Made by a program: the position numbers and the translations under genes
From: JANQPX01 sp039197065
Lineage (GTDB): Bacteria; Pseudomonadota; Alphaproteobacteria; Geminicoccales; Geminicoccaceae
Assembly: GCA_039197065.1 (NCBI GenBank)
Contig: JBCCUL010000040.1
Coordinates: 1-64,000, forward strand
Direction of reading: 5' to 3'
DNA: 64,000 bases
Shown here: positions 36,683-45,682 of the stretch, in pieces
How positions within the stretch are numbered: position 1 is the first letter of the stretch
Layout: every line of letters begins with the position of its first letter
The notes under the pieces: model-generated
Databases searched by the model: none
The model's input: the letters and a program-made list of their open reading frames with translations, nothing else
Told to the model about the DNA's origin: nothing

Positions 36683-37570
36683 GTGACAAATGATAGAAGC
36701 GAGAAGGACATCGGCTTTCCTCATGCCAGCGAGGACATGGCGCGCGCCGGCGGTGTCATCGAGACGCCGCAAACGCAATCGCCCGCCTATCGGCTCGCCT
36801 TTGCCGACATGGATTTCATGGTGCGGCGGGAAATGCGCCCGGTGCGCTTTCAGCTCGAGCTGCAAAAGCCGGAAATACTACTTGCCGAGCACGACATCCG
36901 TTCGACCGTCGTGGTGTTCGGCAGCGCACGCATGCCCACCCCTGATGACTGCGATCCCGCCGATCTCGTCAAAAAGCCCGGCTGCGTTCTCGACAAGAAG
37001 CGGGTCTACGAGGAGGCCCGCCGCCTTGCGCAGATCGCTTCCGTCGAAGGCCAAAAGGACCGCTCCGAAGGCAGAGAGTTCGTCGTGGTCACCGGAGGCG
37101 GCCCGGGAATCATGGAGGCTGCGAACCGTGGTGCTGACGATGTCGATGCGGAGAGCATCGGGCTCAACATCGTGCTCCCCCACGAGCAGGCGCCCAATGC
37201 CTATATCACGCCGGAGCTCTGCTTCCAGTTCCACTATTTCGCCATCCGCAAGATGCATTTCATGAAGCGCGCCCGCGCGCTCGTCTGTTTTCCCGGCGGT
37301 TTCGGGACCTTTGACGAGTTGTTCGAAGCGCTCACCCTCATCCAGACCGGTAAGGCCAAGCGCATCCCCTTCCTTTTGTTCGACGAGGCCTACTGGCGCC
37401 GCGTCGTCAATTTCGAAGCCATGGTCGAGGAAGGCGTCATCTCGGCGGAGGATCTTAACCTGTTTCGCTACGTCGAGACCGCCGATCAGGCCTGGTCGAT
37501 CATCGCCGATCATCACGGCCTCGAACCCCATGACGGCAGCGTCGCGCGCACCGACAAAGGAGCGGCGTGA
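36683..37570 (+). CDS. LOG family protein (TIGR00730-type Rossmann fold)
   Basis: A 295-residue protein of the LOG/lysine-decarboxylase-like family, read from the GTG at 36683 because GGAG stands eight bases before it; a TTG at 36668 is also open. The family signature PGGFGTFDELFE is present, with GGGPGIMEAANRGA earlier for nucleotide binding. Known members release bases from nucleoside 5'-monophosphates. It is longer than plant-type LOG proteins, with about 80 extra N-terminal residues as in bacterial relatives. Its stop overlaps the start of the beta-CASP hydrolase by four bases, so both proteins are made together. Confidence 0.9.
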   Translation: MTNDRSEKDIGFPHASEDMARAGGVIETPQTQSPAYRLAFADMDFMVRREMRPVRFQLELQKPEILLAEHDIRSTVVVFGSARMPTPDDCDPADLVKKPGCVLDKKRVYEEARRLAQIASVEGQKDRSEGREFVVVTGGGPGIMEAANRGADDVDAESIGLNIVLPHEQAPNAYITPELCFQFHYFAIRKMHFMKRARALVCFPGGFGTFDELFEALTLIQTGKAKRIPFLLFDEAYWRRVVNFEAMVEEGVISAEDLNLFRYVETADQAWSIIADHHGLEPHDGSVARTDKGAA

Positions 37571-39162
37571 TGACGCCCGAGCTGATCTTTCACGGCGGCG
37601 CTGGCACCGTCACCGGATCCTGCTACGAGATCGTCCATGACGGCGGCCGTCTGATGATCGATTGCGGCATGTTTCAGGGCAACAAAACCGTCCGCGCCCT
37701 CAACTACCGCGAATTTCCGTTCGAGCCGTCGAAGGTCGACACCCTCCTTCTGACCCATGCTCATATCGATCATACCGGCCTGGTCCCGAAGCTGCATAAA
37801 CACGGCTTCAGCGGGCGGATCCATGCGACGGCTCCCTCCGCCGACCTCGCCTCCTTCATGCTGCCGGACAGCGGTTACATTCAGGAAAGCGAGGTCGAAC
37901 GGCTGAACAAACGAAACCGGCGACGCGGGCGCCCTGAGATCGAGCCTATCTATACGCGAAAGGACGCCGAGGCCTGTCTGAAGCAGTTCGAAGCTGTTGC
38001 GATGGAAGAGTGGTTCGAGCCTATGAAGGGGGTTCGAGCCCGCTATTGGAACGCCGGCCACATCCTCGGTTCCGCTTCGATCGAGCTAAAAATTGACGCC
38101 GGATCAGAGCGTCCACTGCATATACTCTTTTCAGGCGATCTCGGACCGGATGAGAAGGTGTTTCATCTGGAGCCCGACGCGCCTGCAGGCTTCGACTACA
38201 TTCTCTGCGAAAGCACCTATGGCGATCGCGAACGGGAAGACGCCACGATTGAGCAGCGGCGCGCTGCACTCAAACGCGAGATCCTCGGCGCCCATGACGC
38301 CGGCGGCAATCTCGTGATCCCGGCTTTTGCGGTCGAGCGCACCCAGGAACTGCTACACGACATCGGCGTGCTCATGGCGACGGGCGAGATCCCCGGTAAG
38401 CCCGTCTTTCTCGACAGTCCGCTTGCGAGCAACGCCACCAAGGTGTTCATCGAGCATGCCGCGACCCTCGACGACATCGCGATGGACGAGAGCGAGCTCT
38501 TCAAGAACCCCAACTTCAGTTTCACCAGCTCGGTCGAAGAGAGCAAGGCGATCAACGATGTAAAGGGCGGCTGCATCATCATGGCGGCGTCTGGCATGTG
38601 CGACGCCGGGCGCATCCGCCACCACCTTCGGAACAATCTGTTCAAGAAAGACACGACCGTGCTGTTCGTCGGCTATCAAGCGCCGGGCACGCTTGGCAGC
38701 TTCATCCTCGGCGGCGAGGAATCCGTGCGCATCCATGGCCGCGAGGTGAAGGTGAACGCGCGTATCAGACGAATCGGCAATTACTCCGCCCATGCCGACC
38801 AGGGCGAGCTGATCGCCTGGATCAAGGAGCGACTACCGGTTCGCGGCGGACTTTTCCTGACCCATGGCGATGACAAGGCGCGCGAGGTTCTGAAAGACCA
38901 TCTGATGAAGGACGGCATCGATGCCGAGCGCATCGTTCTGCCCGGCCTCGACGAGCGTATCGCGCTTAACGTCGATACCGACCAAAAGCCGATGACGGTT
39001 AAGGAAAAGCCTGCCAGGGTCGCACCCGCCGATATGGCGACCGACTGGTACAACGACTATGCCTCGCTCCTGCTCAAGCTCGGACGGAAGCTGGAGGACA
39101 TGCAGGACGGCGACGAGCGCCGCGCCCTGCTGCAGAAAATGCGCGCTCTGCTGAAAACTTAA
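37567..39162 (+). CDS. MBL-fold beta-CASP RNA-processing exonuclease-like protein
   Basis: A 531-residue metallo-beta-lactamase protein with beta-CASP and RMMBL domains. The metal motif THAHIDHTG is near residues 60-68, GDLGPDEKVF and ESTYGDRERED are the next conserved blocks, and the C-terminal NYSAHADQGELIAWI is the RMMBL signature of nucleases such as CPSF-73-like enzymes. It probably cuts or trims RNA. It starts inside the end of the LOG gene (ATGA overlap), and its stop codon overlaps the convergent LysR gene stop. The pairing of LOG with this nuclease links nucleotide salvage to RNA turnover as an inference. Confidence 0.9.
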   Translation: MMTPELIFHGGAGTVTGSCYEIVHDGGRLMIDCGMFQGNKTVRALNYREFPFEPSKVDTLLLTHAHIDHTGLVPKLHKHGFSGRIHATAPSADLASFMLPDSGYIQESEVERLNKRNRRRGRPEIEPIYTRKDAEACLKQFEAVAMEEWFEPMKGVRARYWNAGHILGSASIELKIDAGSERPLHILFSGDLGPDEKVFHLEPDAPAGFDYILCESTYGDREREDATIEQRRAALKREILGAHDAGGNLVIPAFAVERTQELLHDIGVLMATGEIPGKPVFLDSPLASNATKVFIEHAATLDDIAMDESELFKNPNFSFTSSVEESKAINDVKGGCIIMAASGMCDAGRIRHHLRNNLFKKDTTVLFVGYQAPGTLGSFILGGEESVRIHGREVKVNARIRRIGNYSAHADQGELIAWIKERLPVRGGLFLTHGDDKAREVLKDHLMKDGIDAERIVLPGLDERIALNVDTDQKPMTVKEKPARVAPADMATDWYNDYASLLLKLGRKLEDMQDGDERRALLQKMRALLKT

Positions 39163-40058
39163 CGCGCAAGCTCGGCGCGCCCGACTTCGTTCAGCAGCCA
39201 CCCCCGGAAAGCCTGAACTTTCGGCTGATCGGCGGTCGCCTCGGGTACGACGAAGTAGTAGGCGCACTCACTGTCGATGCTGATGTCGAACGGCGCAACA
39301 AGGCGTCCTTCGGACAGGTCATCATCCAGTACAGGCGTCCGGCCGATCGCAACGCCGACGCCGCTGAAGGCGGCCTTCATGGCAAGATCGCTGTCATCGA
39401 ACCGCAGCCCGCGCCCGAAATCGATGCCATCGACCCCCGCCGCGCGCAGCCAGAGCTGCCATTCATCCGGGCCGTCCAGGGCGTGCAGCAAGGTGTGATG
39501 CACCAGATCGGCAGGCGTTCGAAGCGGATGCTCGCCGGATAGCAAAGCCGGGCTGCAGACTGGCCTTAATGAAGGCTGAAACAGGCGATAGGCGATCAAC
39601 CCCGGCCAATTTCCATGCCCATGCCGGATGGCGCAGTCGACATTCTCGCGGATCAGATCGACCATGCGCGGCGTGGCGTTCACATGAAGATCGATTTCGG
39701 GATGCTGATGATGAAGGCGTCCAAGCCGAGCGACCAGCCACTCGCTCGCGAATGACGGCGGCGCCGTCACGGTGAGCGTACCGCCGCAGCAGAAGCGCTC
39801 GAGCTCGCGCACGCCGGCTGTGAACCGCTCGAAAGCTTCACGCACAAAGGGAATGAGCGCCTGCCCCTCGTCCGTAAGGATCAGGGCGCGATTCAGGCGG
39901 CGAAACAGCTTCACGCCCAACGCCTCCTCAAGCGCCTTCACCTGATGGCTGATCGCCGCCTGGGTCACGAACAGCTCCTCGGCCGCGCGCGTGAAGCTCA
40001 GATGCCGCGCTGCGGCCTCGAAAGCACGCATCGCATTCAGAGGAGGAAGCCTGCTCAT
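39159..40058 (-). CDS. GcvA-like LysR family transcriptional regulator
   Basis: A 299-residue LysR regulator from the ATG at 40058 (MSRLPPLNAMRAFEAAARHLSFTRAAEEL); ATG 40085 would overlap the dyad at 40080-40098. The helix-turn-helix is FTRAAEELFVTQAAISHQVKALEEAL. The effector-domain text matches the GcvA-like branch (SFASEWLVARLGRLHHQHPEIDLHV). It is divergent from a DUF1127 gene, with 132 bases between, and is the natural candidate to control it. The effector is unknown. Confidence 0.92.
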   Translation of the reverse strand: MSRLPPLNAMRAFEAAARHLSFTRAAEELFVTQAAISHQVKALEEALGVKLFRRLNRALILTDEGQALIPFVREAFERFTAGVRELERFCCGGTLTVTAPPSFASEWLVARLGRLHHQHPEIDLHVNATPRMVDLIRENVDCAIRHGHGNWPGLIAYRLFQPSLRPVCSPALLSGEHPLRTPADLVHHTLLHALDGPDEWQLWLRAAGVDGIDFGRGLRFDDSDLAMKAAFSGVGVAIGRTPVLDDDLSEGRLVAPFDISIDSECAYYFVVPEATADQPKVQAFRGWLLNEVGRAELAR

Positions 40059-40071
40059 ACCGACACTCACA

Positions 40072-40204
40072 TTAGTTTTCCTCATGTTATTTATGAGGCA
40101 TTGTCGTTTGTGCCAGCACATTATCTCCTGATATTTAATGATCATCAAGAGATTACGAGTTTCTCCCTATTGGCAGCATCAGAGGAAAAAATGAGAAAAA
40201 CTAA
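40072..40204. repeat. Inverted 14-base repeat bracketing the divergent promoter
   Basis: TTAGTTTTCCTCAT at 40072-40085 is the reverse complement of ATGAGAAAAACTAA at 40191-40204 except for one base (13 of 14). The second copy is the start of the DUF1127 coding region; the first is just upstream of the LysR start. It could be a pair of regulator sites. Confidence 0.5.
40080..40098. promoter_or_regulatory. Interrupted dyad, candidate LysR operator
   Basis: CCTCAT at 40080-40085 and ATGAGG at 40093-40098 form a perfect 6-base dyad with a 7-base spacer, in the divergent LysR/DUF1127 promoter. The geometry (about 19 bp, with a T...A framework) is that of LysR operators. Confidence 0.5.
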
Positions 40205-40523
40205 CAAGCCATCCGGTTTTGGCTCTCTCTTTACCTCGGGCGCAGCTCTGGCGTCGCCGGTGCATGAACTGATCGCGCGCGAGCCACTTCTCCACGTTGC
40301 CACGCCGCTTCATCAGGCGCAGCATGACCATGCGGCCCAGGCAGACAATGGCCGACCGCCGCTCTACCGACTGATCGCCGGTATCGCCGATGCGCTCGAA
40401 CGCTGGCGACAGCGTCGTGAACAGCGCCGAGCGATGGCCATGTTGAGCGATCACCTACTCCGGGACATCGGCCTCACGCGACAGGATGTCGAACAGGAAC
40501 TCCGAAAACCGTTCTGGCACTGA
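40191..40523 (+). CDS. DUF1127 domain protein
   Basis: A 110-residue protein from the ATG at 40191, preceded by AGAGGAAA; the longer open frame to 39945 overlaps the LysR gene and is not protein-like. The C-terminal DUF1127 signature is RRAMAMLSDHLLRDIGLTRQDVEQEL, after an Arg-rich segment (WRQRREQRR). DUF1127 proteins in alphaproteobacteria are small, RNA-binding, and affect sRNA and transcript levels. Here the N-terminal extension of about 60 residues is longer than usual. It is divergent from a GcvA-like LysR gene. Confidence 0.8.
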   Translation: MRKTNKPSGFGSLFTSGAALASPVHELIAREPLLHVATPLHQAQHDHAAQADNGRPPLYRLIAGIADALERWRQRREQRRAMAMLSDHLLRDIGLTRQDVEQELRKPFWH

Positions 40524-40602
40524 TCAAAGGAAGCCTTGACCAAGCATCCTCCTCGGGGCTTCAATCGCGACGGGTTCATCATCAGCGGAAAGCCTTTTCA
40601 CC

Positions 40603-41103
40603 ATGATGCGTGACCATCTCCGGCGCATGTCCCACTATAATCGTTGGGCGAACGCCCGCCTCTATGAAGCCTGCGCTGCTCTGGATGACGGCGCTTATCG
40701 CGCCGAGGGCAAGATGTTCTTCGGCTCGATCCATGGCACGCTGAACCACATTCTGATCGGCGACCGCGTCTGGCTTGCCCGTATTCTCGGCGACCCTGCC
40801 CCCGACTTGACGCTGGGCGACCGGCCGTTTTCGGACCTTTCAGCGCTGACCCATGCGCGCATCGAGGAGGACCGAAAGATGATCGACATCACCGAAAGCT
40901 ATGCCGAAAGCGACATGGACAGCAATGTCAGCTATCGCATGCTGACCCGTCCTGACGACGTGACGACGCCGCTTCATCTCTGCTGGCTGCACCTCTTCAA
41001 CCACCAGACCCACCATCGCGGCCAGATCCACGGCCAGCTAAGCCAGACCGACGTCGCGCCCCCGCCGCTCGATTTGATCTACTATATGCGGGAACAGGCA
41101 TGA
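40603..41103 (+). CDS. DinB family protein
   Basis: A 166-residue four-helix-bundle protein of the DinB/YfiT-type family. The N-terminal HYNRWANARLYEACAALDD, the GSIHGTLNHILIGDRVWLARI block and LLHLFNHQTHHRGQIHGQL carry the His residues (one in each of the last two blocks) that bind a divalent metal. Members are linked to DNA-damage responses and thiol transfer, including bacillithiol and mycothiol enzymes; the role here is unknown. Its stop overlaps the next gene start (ATGA), so the GNAT protein is made with it. Confidence 0.88.
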   Translation: MMRDHLRRMSHYNRWANARLYEACAALDDGAYRAEGKMFFGSIHGTLNHILIGDRVWLARILGDPAPDLTLGDRPFSDLSALTHARIEEDRKMIDITESYAESDMDSNVSYRMLTRPDDVTTPLHLCWLHLFNHQTHHRGQIHGQLSQTDVAPPPLDLIYYMREQA

Positions 41104-41597
41104 CGCCCGATCTCACCTGTCTCCCGGATGAGGCGCAAATCACCGAAGCCGTCACCGCCGATGACATTGAACATATCCGCCGCCTGTTTCGCATCTATGC
41201 CGACTGGCTGAACGTCGATCTGTGCTTTCAGGACTTCGACGCCGAACTGGCCGGCCTTCCCGGCAAATACGCCCCGCCGCACGGCCGCCTGCTGCTCGCA
41301 AGATCCGACGGCAAGGTCGCGGGCTGCGTCGGCCTTCGTCCGCTGGAGGACGGCGTCTGCGAGATGAAGCGTCTCTGGGTCGAGCCCGGATTCGAAGGAC
41401 GCGGCATCGGCCGCGGCCTCGCGGAGGCGATCGTCGACGCCGGACGGGACCTCGGCTACCGGACGATGCGCCTCGATACCATGCCGGAACGACTGAAGGC
41501 GGCCGGCCACATCTACGAAACGCTCGGATTCAGAAAGATCCCGGACTACTACCACAATCCGCTGGACGGCGTGGTGATGTTCGAGCTCGAGCTCTGA
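41100..41597 (+). CDS. GNAT family N-acetyltransferase
   Basis: A 165-residue acetyltransferase. The acetyl-CoA site is MKRLWVEPGFEGRGIGRGLAEAIVDAG, with the canonical R-G-x-G-x-x-L pattern, and GFRKIPDYYHNPLDGVVMFELEL is the family C-terminus. Acceptor unknown. It overlaps the DinB gene by four bases and is probably its co-translated partner. It converges with ettA, 38 bases away. Confidence 0.9.
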   Translation: MTPDLTCLPDEAQITEAVTADDIEHIRRLFRIYADWLNVDLCFQDFDAELAGLPGKYAPPHGRLLLARSDGKVAGCVGLRPLEDGVCEMKRLWVEPGFEGRGIGRGLAEAIVDAGRDLGYRTMRLDTMPERLKAAGHIYETLGFRKIPDYYHNPLDGVVMFELEL

Positions 41598-41635
41598 CCC
41601 CTTCCCTTCTTCGTCGACGCCGGGGCGCGCCGCAC

Positions 41636-43318
<1,683 letters not shown>

Positions 43319-43487
43319 CGCGGGATCCTTTGAACTGAATGCCGCAGGGTTCTAGCAGGGTCTGCCGGTGAGCAAAAGTCCTGGATCAGTCAAACATTCG
43401 GGCGATGATCCCACCTGGCAGAGGCCCGGCTCGAGCCACGCAGCACCCCTCGAAACCAAGTCAATGAGAGCCGGCGTCCGGCCTAGG

Positions 43488-44105
43488 CTAGGCGCTGCTG
43501 GTGCGCTTGCGGAGCTCGTTGAGCAGGCCGTCGATGCCGCTGCGCTCGACGACAGCGCCGAACTCGGAGCGCTGGGTGACGATCAAGCTGACGCTTTCGA
43601 CGATGAGATCGATCGCCACCAGACCGCCATCTTTCTTCTCGCGCAGACGCCAATCGACGCGCAAAGCCGGACGATCGGGACTGCGGATCAATGTTCGGAC
43701 CAGCGCATCCTTCTTTCCAGCCTGCTGCGAGTCGGTAATTTCGAACTCTTGGCCGTTGTAGATGTGCAGCCTCGACGCCAGGCTATCGAGCGCATAGGCA
43801 CGGAACAGCTTCAGATATTCCGCCTTTTGTGCGTCATCGGCGGTGCGCCAGTGACGTGCAAGGATCAGACGGGCGACAAGATCGAGATCGATCGAATCGT
43901 CGAGCAGCGTCACCAGTTGGTCGAACTTTTCATTCTGTGAGACATCCTGCTTCAGGATCTCGAGAACCTGATTGCCGACGGTTTGGATCAGGTTGCGCGC
44001 GTCATCAGCCGACGGTGCTGCAAAGGCAGGAGAAAGCCCGGTCAGGGTGAGCAAGCCAAGAGCTGGAGCCGCCTTCAGAATGGAACGCCGATCAATCATA
44101 GTCAT
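43488..44105 (-). CDS. mlaC: MlaC/Ttg2D-like phospholipid-binding protein
   Basis: A 205-residue exported protein. The signal region is Tat-like (DRRSILKAAPALGLLTLTGLSPAFAA). The mature domain has the MlaC pattern: LIQTVGNQVLEILKQDVS, LVARLILARHWRTADDAQKAEYLKLFRAYALDSLASRLHIYNG, and DWRLREKKDGGLVAIDLIVESVSLIVTQRSEFGAVVE. It shuttles phospholipids across the periplasm between MlaA and the inner-membrane MlaFEDB transporter. Its ATG overlaps the mlaA stop by four bases. The other mla genes are not in this window. Confidence 0.92.
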   Translation of the reverse strand: MTMIDRRSILKAAPALGLLTLTGLSPAFAAPSADDARNLIQTVGNQVLEILKQDVSQNEKFDQLVTLLDDSIDLDLVARLILARHWRTADDAQKAEYLKLFRAYALDSLASRLHIYNGQEFEITDSQQAGKKDALVRTLIRSPDRPALRVDWRLREKKDGGLVAIDLIVESVSLIVTQRSEFGAVVERSGIDGLLNELRKRTSSA

Positions 44106-44899
44106 CCTCCGTTCCCGCTTGCCTCGTCAGGATCTTCGAAGTCATCGAAGTCCTCGTCAAAAATGCTCTCGTCATAGATGTCGTCGCCATAAGCATCGTC
44201 AAGGGGTGCCGGAGCACCGTTTCGGATTTCGTTTTCACGGAACTGCTGAGCGAGCGTGCGTGTTGCGGCGTAGAAATCGATGCTGGTTCGCTCCAGCTCG
44301 TCGAGTGTCTCGATGTTCGCCTCGCGTAGGGAAAGAACATCGAGACCGCGACGTGCAAGGCCAATATCAGTCGGTATAAAGAAAGTCAGTGGATCGAACA
44401 CGAAGTCGACCACGGTTCCGGCCAGATCGCGGGGATTTGAGGGGCCGAGCAGCGGCATCATGATATAGGGACCGGATCCGACGCCATAGACGGCAAGCGT
44501 CTGGCCGAAATCTTCGGTATGGCGCTCGGGCATGCCAAGCATGCCTCCGACATCCACCAGGCCGCCAAAACCGAGAATGGTGTTGAACATGAAGCGCCCG
44601 ACGCTCTCGGTCGCCCGTTCAGGCTCGCCCTGCAGGAGATCGTTGGCGACGGTGACCGGAGTCTTCAAATTGGCAATGAAGTTGTAGACGCCGGTTCGAA
44701 CGAAGCTTGGGGTAACAATGCGGTAGGTCTTGGCGATCGGCTTGAGCAGCAGGCGGTCCAGGAACAGATTGACCTCGAAGCTGCCGCGATTGAAGGTCTC
44801 TAGCGGATCGCCGGCACTGGGCTGGGCTGCAGCCGGTGACGCGACCCCGAGCATGGTGGCGACGGTCAGAAGCGCCGCAAATCGTCTATATCGCATCAT
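44102..44899 (-). CDS. mlaA: MlaA (VacJ) family protein
   Basis: A 265-residue protein from the ATG at 44899, though ATGs at 44935 and 44950 are also in frame. The core blocks PLETFNRGSFEVNLFLDRLLLKPIAKTYRIVTP, NLKTPVTVANDLLQG, FGQTLAVYGVGSGPYIMMPLLGPSNPRDLAG are typical of MlaA, which forms a ring with OmpC/F in the outer membrane to remove mislocalised phospholipid. The signal peptide ends in PAAAQPSAGDP without a lipobox cysteine, so this protein is probably not a lipoprotein, unlike E. coli MlaA. The last 40 residues are strongly acidic (DDIYDESIFDEDFDDFEDPD). It leads the mlaA-mlaC pair. Confidence 0.9.
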   Translation of the reverse strand: MMRYRRFAALLTVATMLGVASPAAAQPSAGDPLETFNRGSFEVNLFLDRLLLKPIAKTYRIVTPSFVRTGVYNFIANLKTPVTVANDLLQGEPERATESVGRFMFNTILGFGGLVDVGGMLGMPERHTEDFGQTLAVYGVGSGPYIMMPLLGPSNPRDLAGTVVDFVFDPLTFFIPTDIGLARRGLDVLSLREANIETLDELERTSIDFYAATRTLAQQFRENEIRNGAPAPLDDAYGDDIYDESIFDEDFDDFEDPDEASGNGG

Positions 44900-44950
44900 C
44901 CCCGCTCGCATTATTGGGCGTCGTCTCTGAACCATAGGGTCGCCGCACAT

Positions 44951-45268
44951 TAAGTCGCTCTCCGATCTACCCAGGAGCTCATGCCCCTCACGTGGTCATC
45001 GTAGCCGGCTGTGATCTTCGAAGCCAGTCGATAGGCTTAGAATACAGCGGGTTAACAAGCAAGATTAACCGAGTCTGTCATGGACAATCCCCTGCCGATA
45101 GCTGCCCAAAAAGACCAGGAAAACCAGCGCGGACGCCAACAACATTATGCCCTCATATTTGAGTATGGCAGTTAACCCTGCATCACAATTGCATGAAGGA
45201 GGTGTAAATGACGATAGTAAAAAAGTCGTAAACTTTCCGCCGGTTATTGCCGTTGCTGGAGCTAAATC
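44951..45268. other. Intergenic region with leader-like short frames
   Basis: A 318-base gap. On the plus strand a perfect AAGGAGGTG ribosome binding site at 45196-45204 stands before ATG 45208 and a 7-residue frame that stops at 45231, upstream of the small gene at 45269. On the minus strand a 26-residue frame at 45065-45145 reads MLLASALVFLVFLGSYRQ at its start, with GAGGG before it. Neither can be proved as a gene. Confidence 0.4.
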
Positions 45269-45526
45269 ATGACCGATGTTCACATCGTCTCACTCGACAG
45301 CCTCCTGGAGCGCCTCGAGGCTGTCTTGGGCCGAGACAGCCTTCTGTTCCGTCGTTTCGAGGAAGGATTGCGCTTCGAAGATGAACAATCCCTGACCGAC
45401 GCGATGACCAGTCTGCGTCTCTATCCTGATGCCGTGAGGCGTGTCGTGGAGGATATGGTCATGAGCTGGCTCTTCGGCGCGCGGGAAGAACAGATGGCTC
45501 TGGACAAGGTTGAACCCGGCGCCTGA
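45269..45526 (+). CDS. Small hypothetical protein
   Basis: An 85-residue soluble, helical, acidic protein: VSLDSLLERLEAVLGRDSLL and EDEQSLTDAMTSLRLYP are the most regular stretches. I do not recognise a family. It is ended by a clear Rho-independent terminator at 45549-45578, which argues for a real, separately transcribed gene. Its own ATG has only a weak upstream ribosome binding site, whereas a strong one lies 65 bases upstream of it before a 7-codon frame. Confidence 0.65.
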   Translation: MTDVHIVSLDSLLERLEAVLGRDSLLFRRFEEGLRFEDEQSLTDAMTSLRLYPDAVRRVVEDMVMSWLFGAREEQMALDKVEPGA

Positions 45527-45548
45527 TCGAAACGACTCTCCCCCGATT

Positions 45549-45578
45549 GAAGCGGCCATTGCGGTCGCTTCTTTTTTT
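45549..45578 (+). terminator. Rho-independent terminator
   Basis: GAAGCG-GCC at 45549-45557 pairs with GGT-CGCTTC at 45563-45571 over a five-base loop, nine pairs in all, and is followed directly by seven Ts at 45572-45578. It sits just after the small gene and before the metF operon promoter. Confidence 0.85.
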
Positions 45579-45582
45579 GCCG

Positions 45583-45613
45583 TTGACATCACGATATAAA
45601 GATTTCTTAATAT
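45583..45613 (+). promoter_or_regulatory. metF operon promoter with overlapping operator
   Basis: A consensus -35 TTGACA (45583-45588) is followed 17 bases later by CTTAAT (45606-45611) as -10. An imperfect dyad ATATAAAG-ATTT-CTTAATAT (45594-45613; 7 of 8 pairs) overlaps the -10 element. This is where an ArsR-type repressor would sit, and the first gene of the operon encodes an ArsR-type protein with a SAM-methyltransferase domain, so feedback control is likely. Confidence 0.7.
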
Positions 45614-45682
45614 CCTTATGAAATTATCAAATCGGATTGTCCGAGGAGAGGCGTCATAGCGTCCGAAAGTTTAGACGATGTT

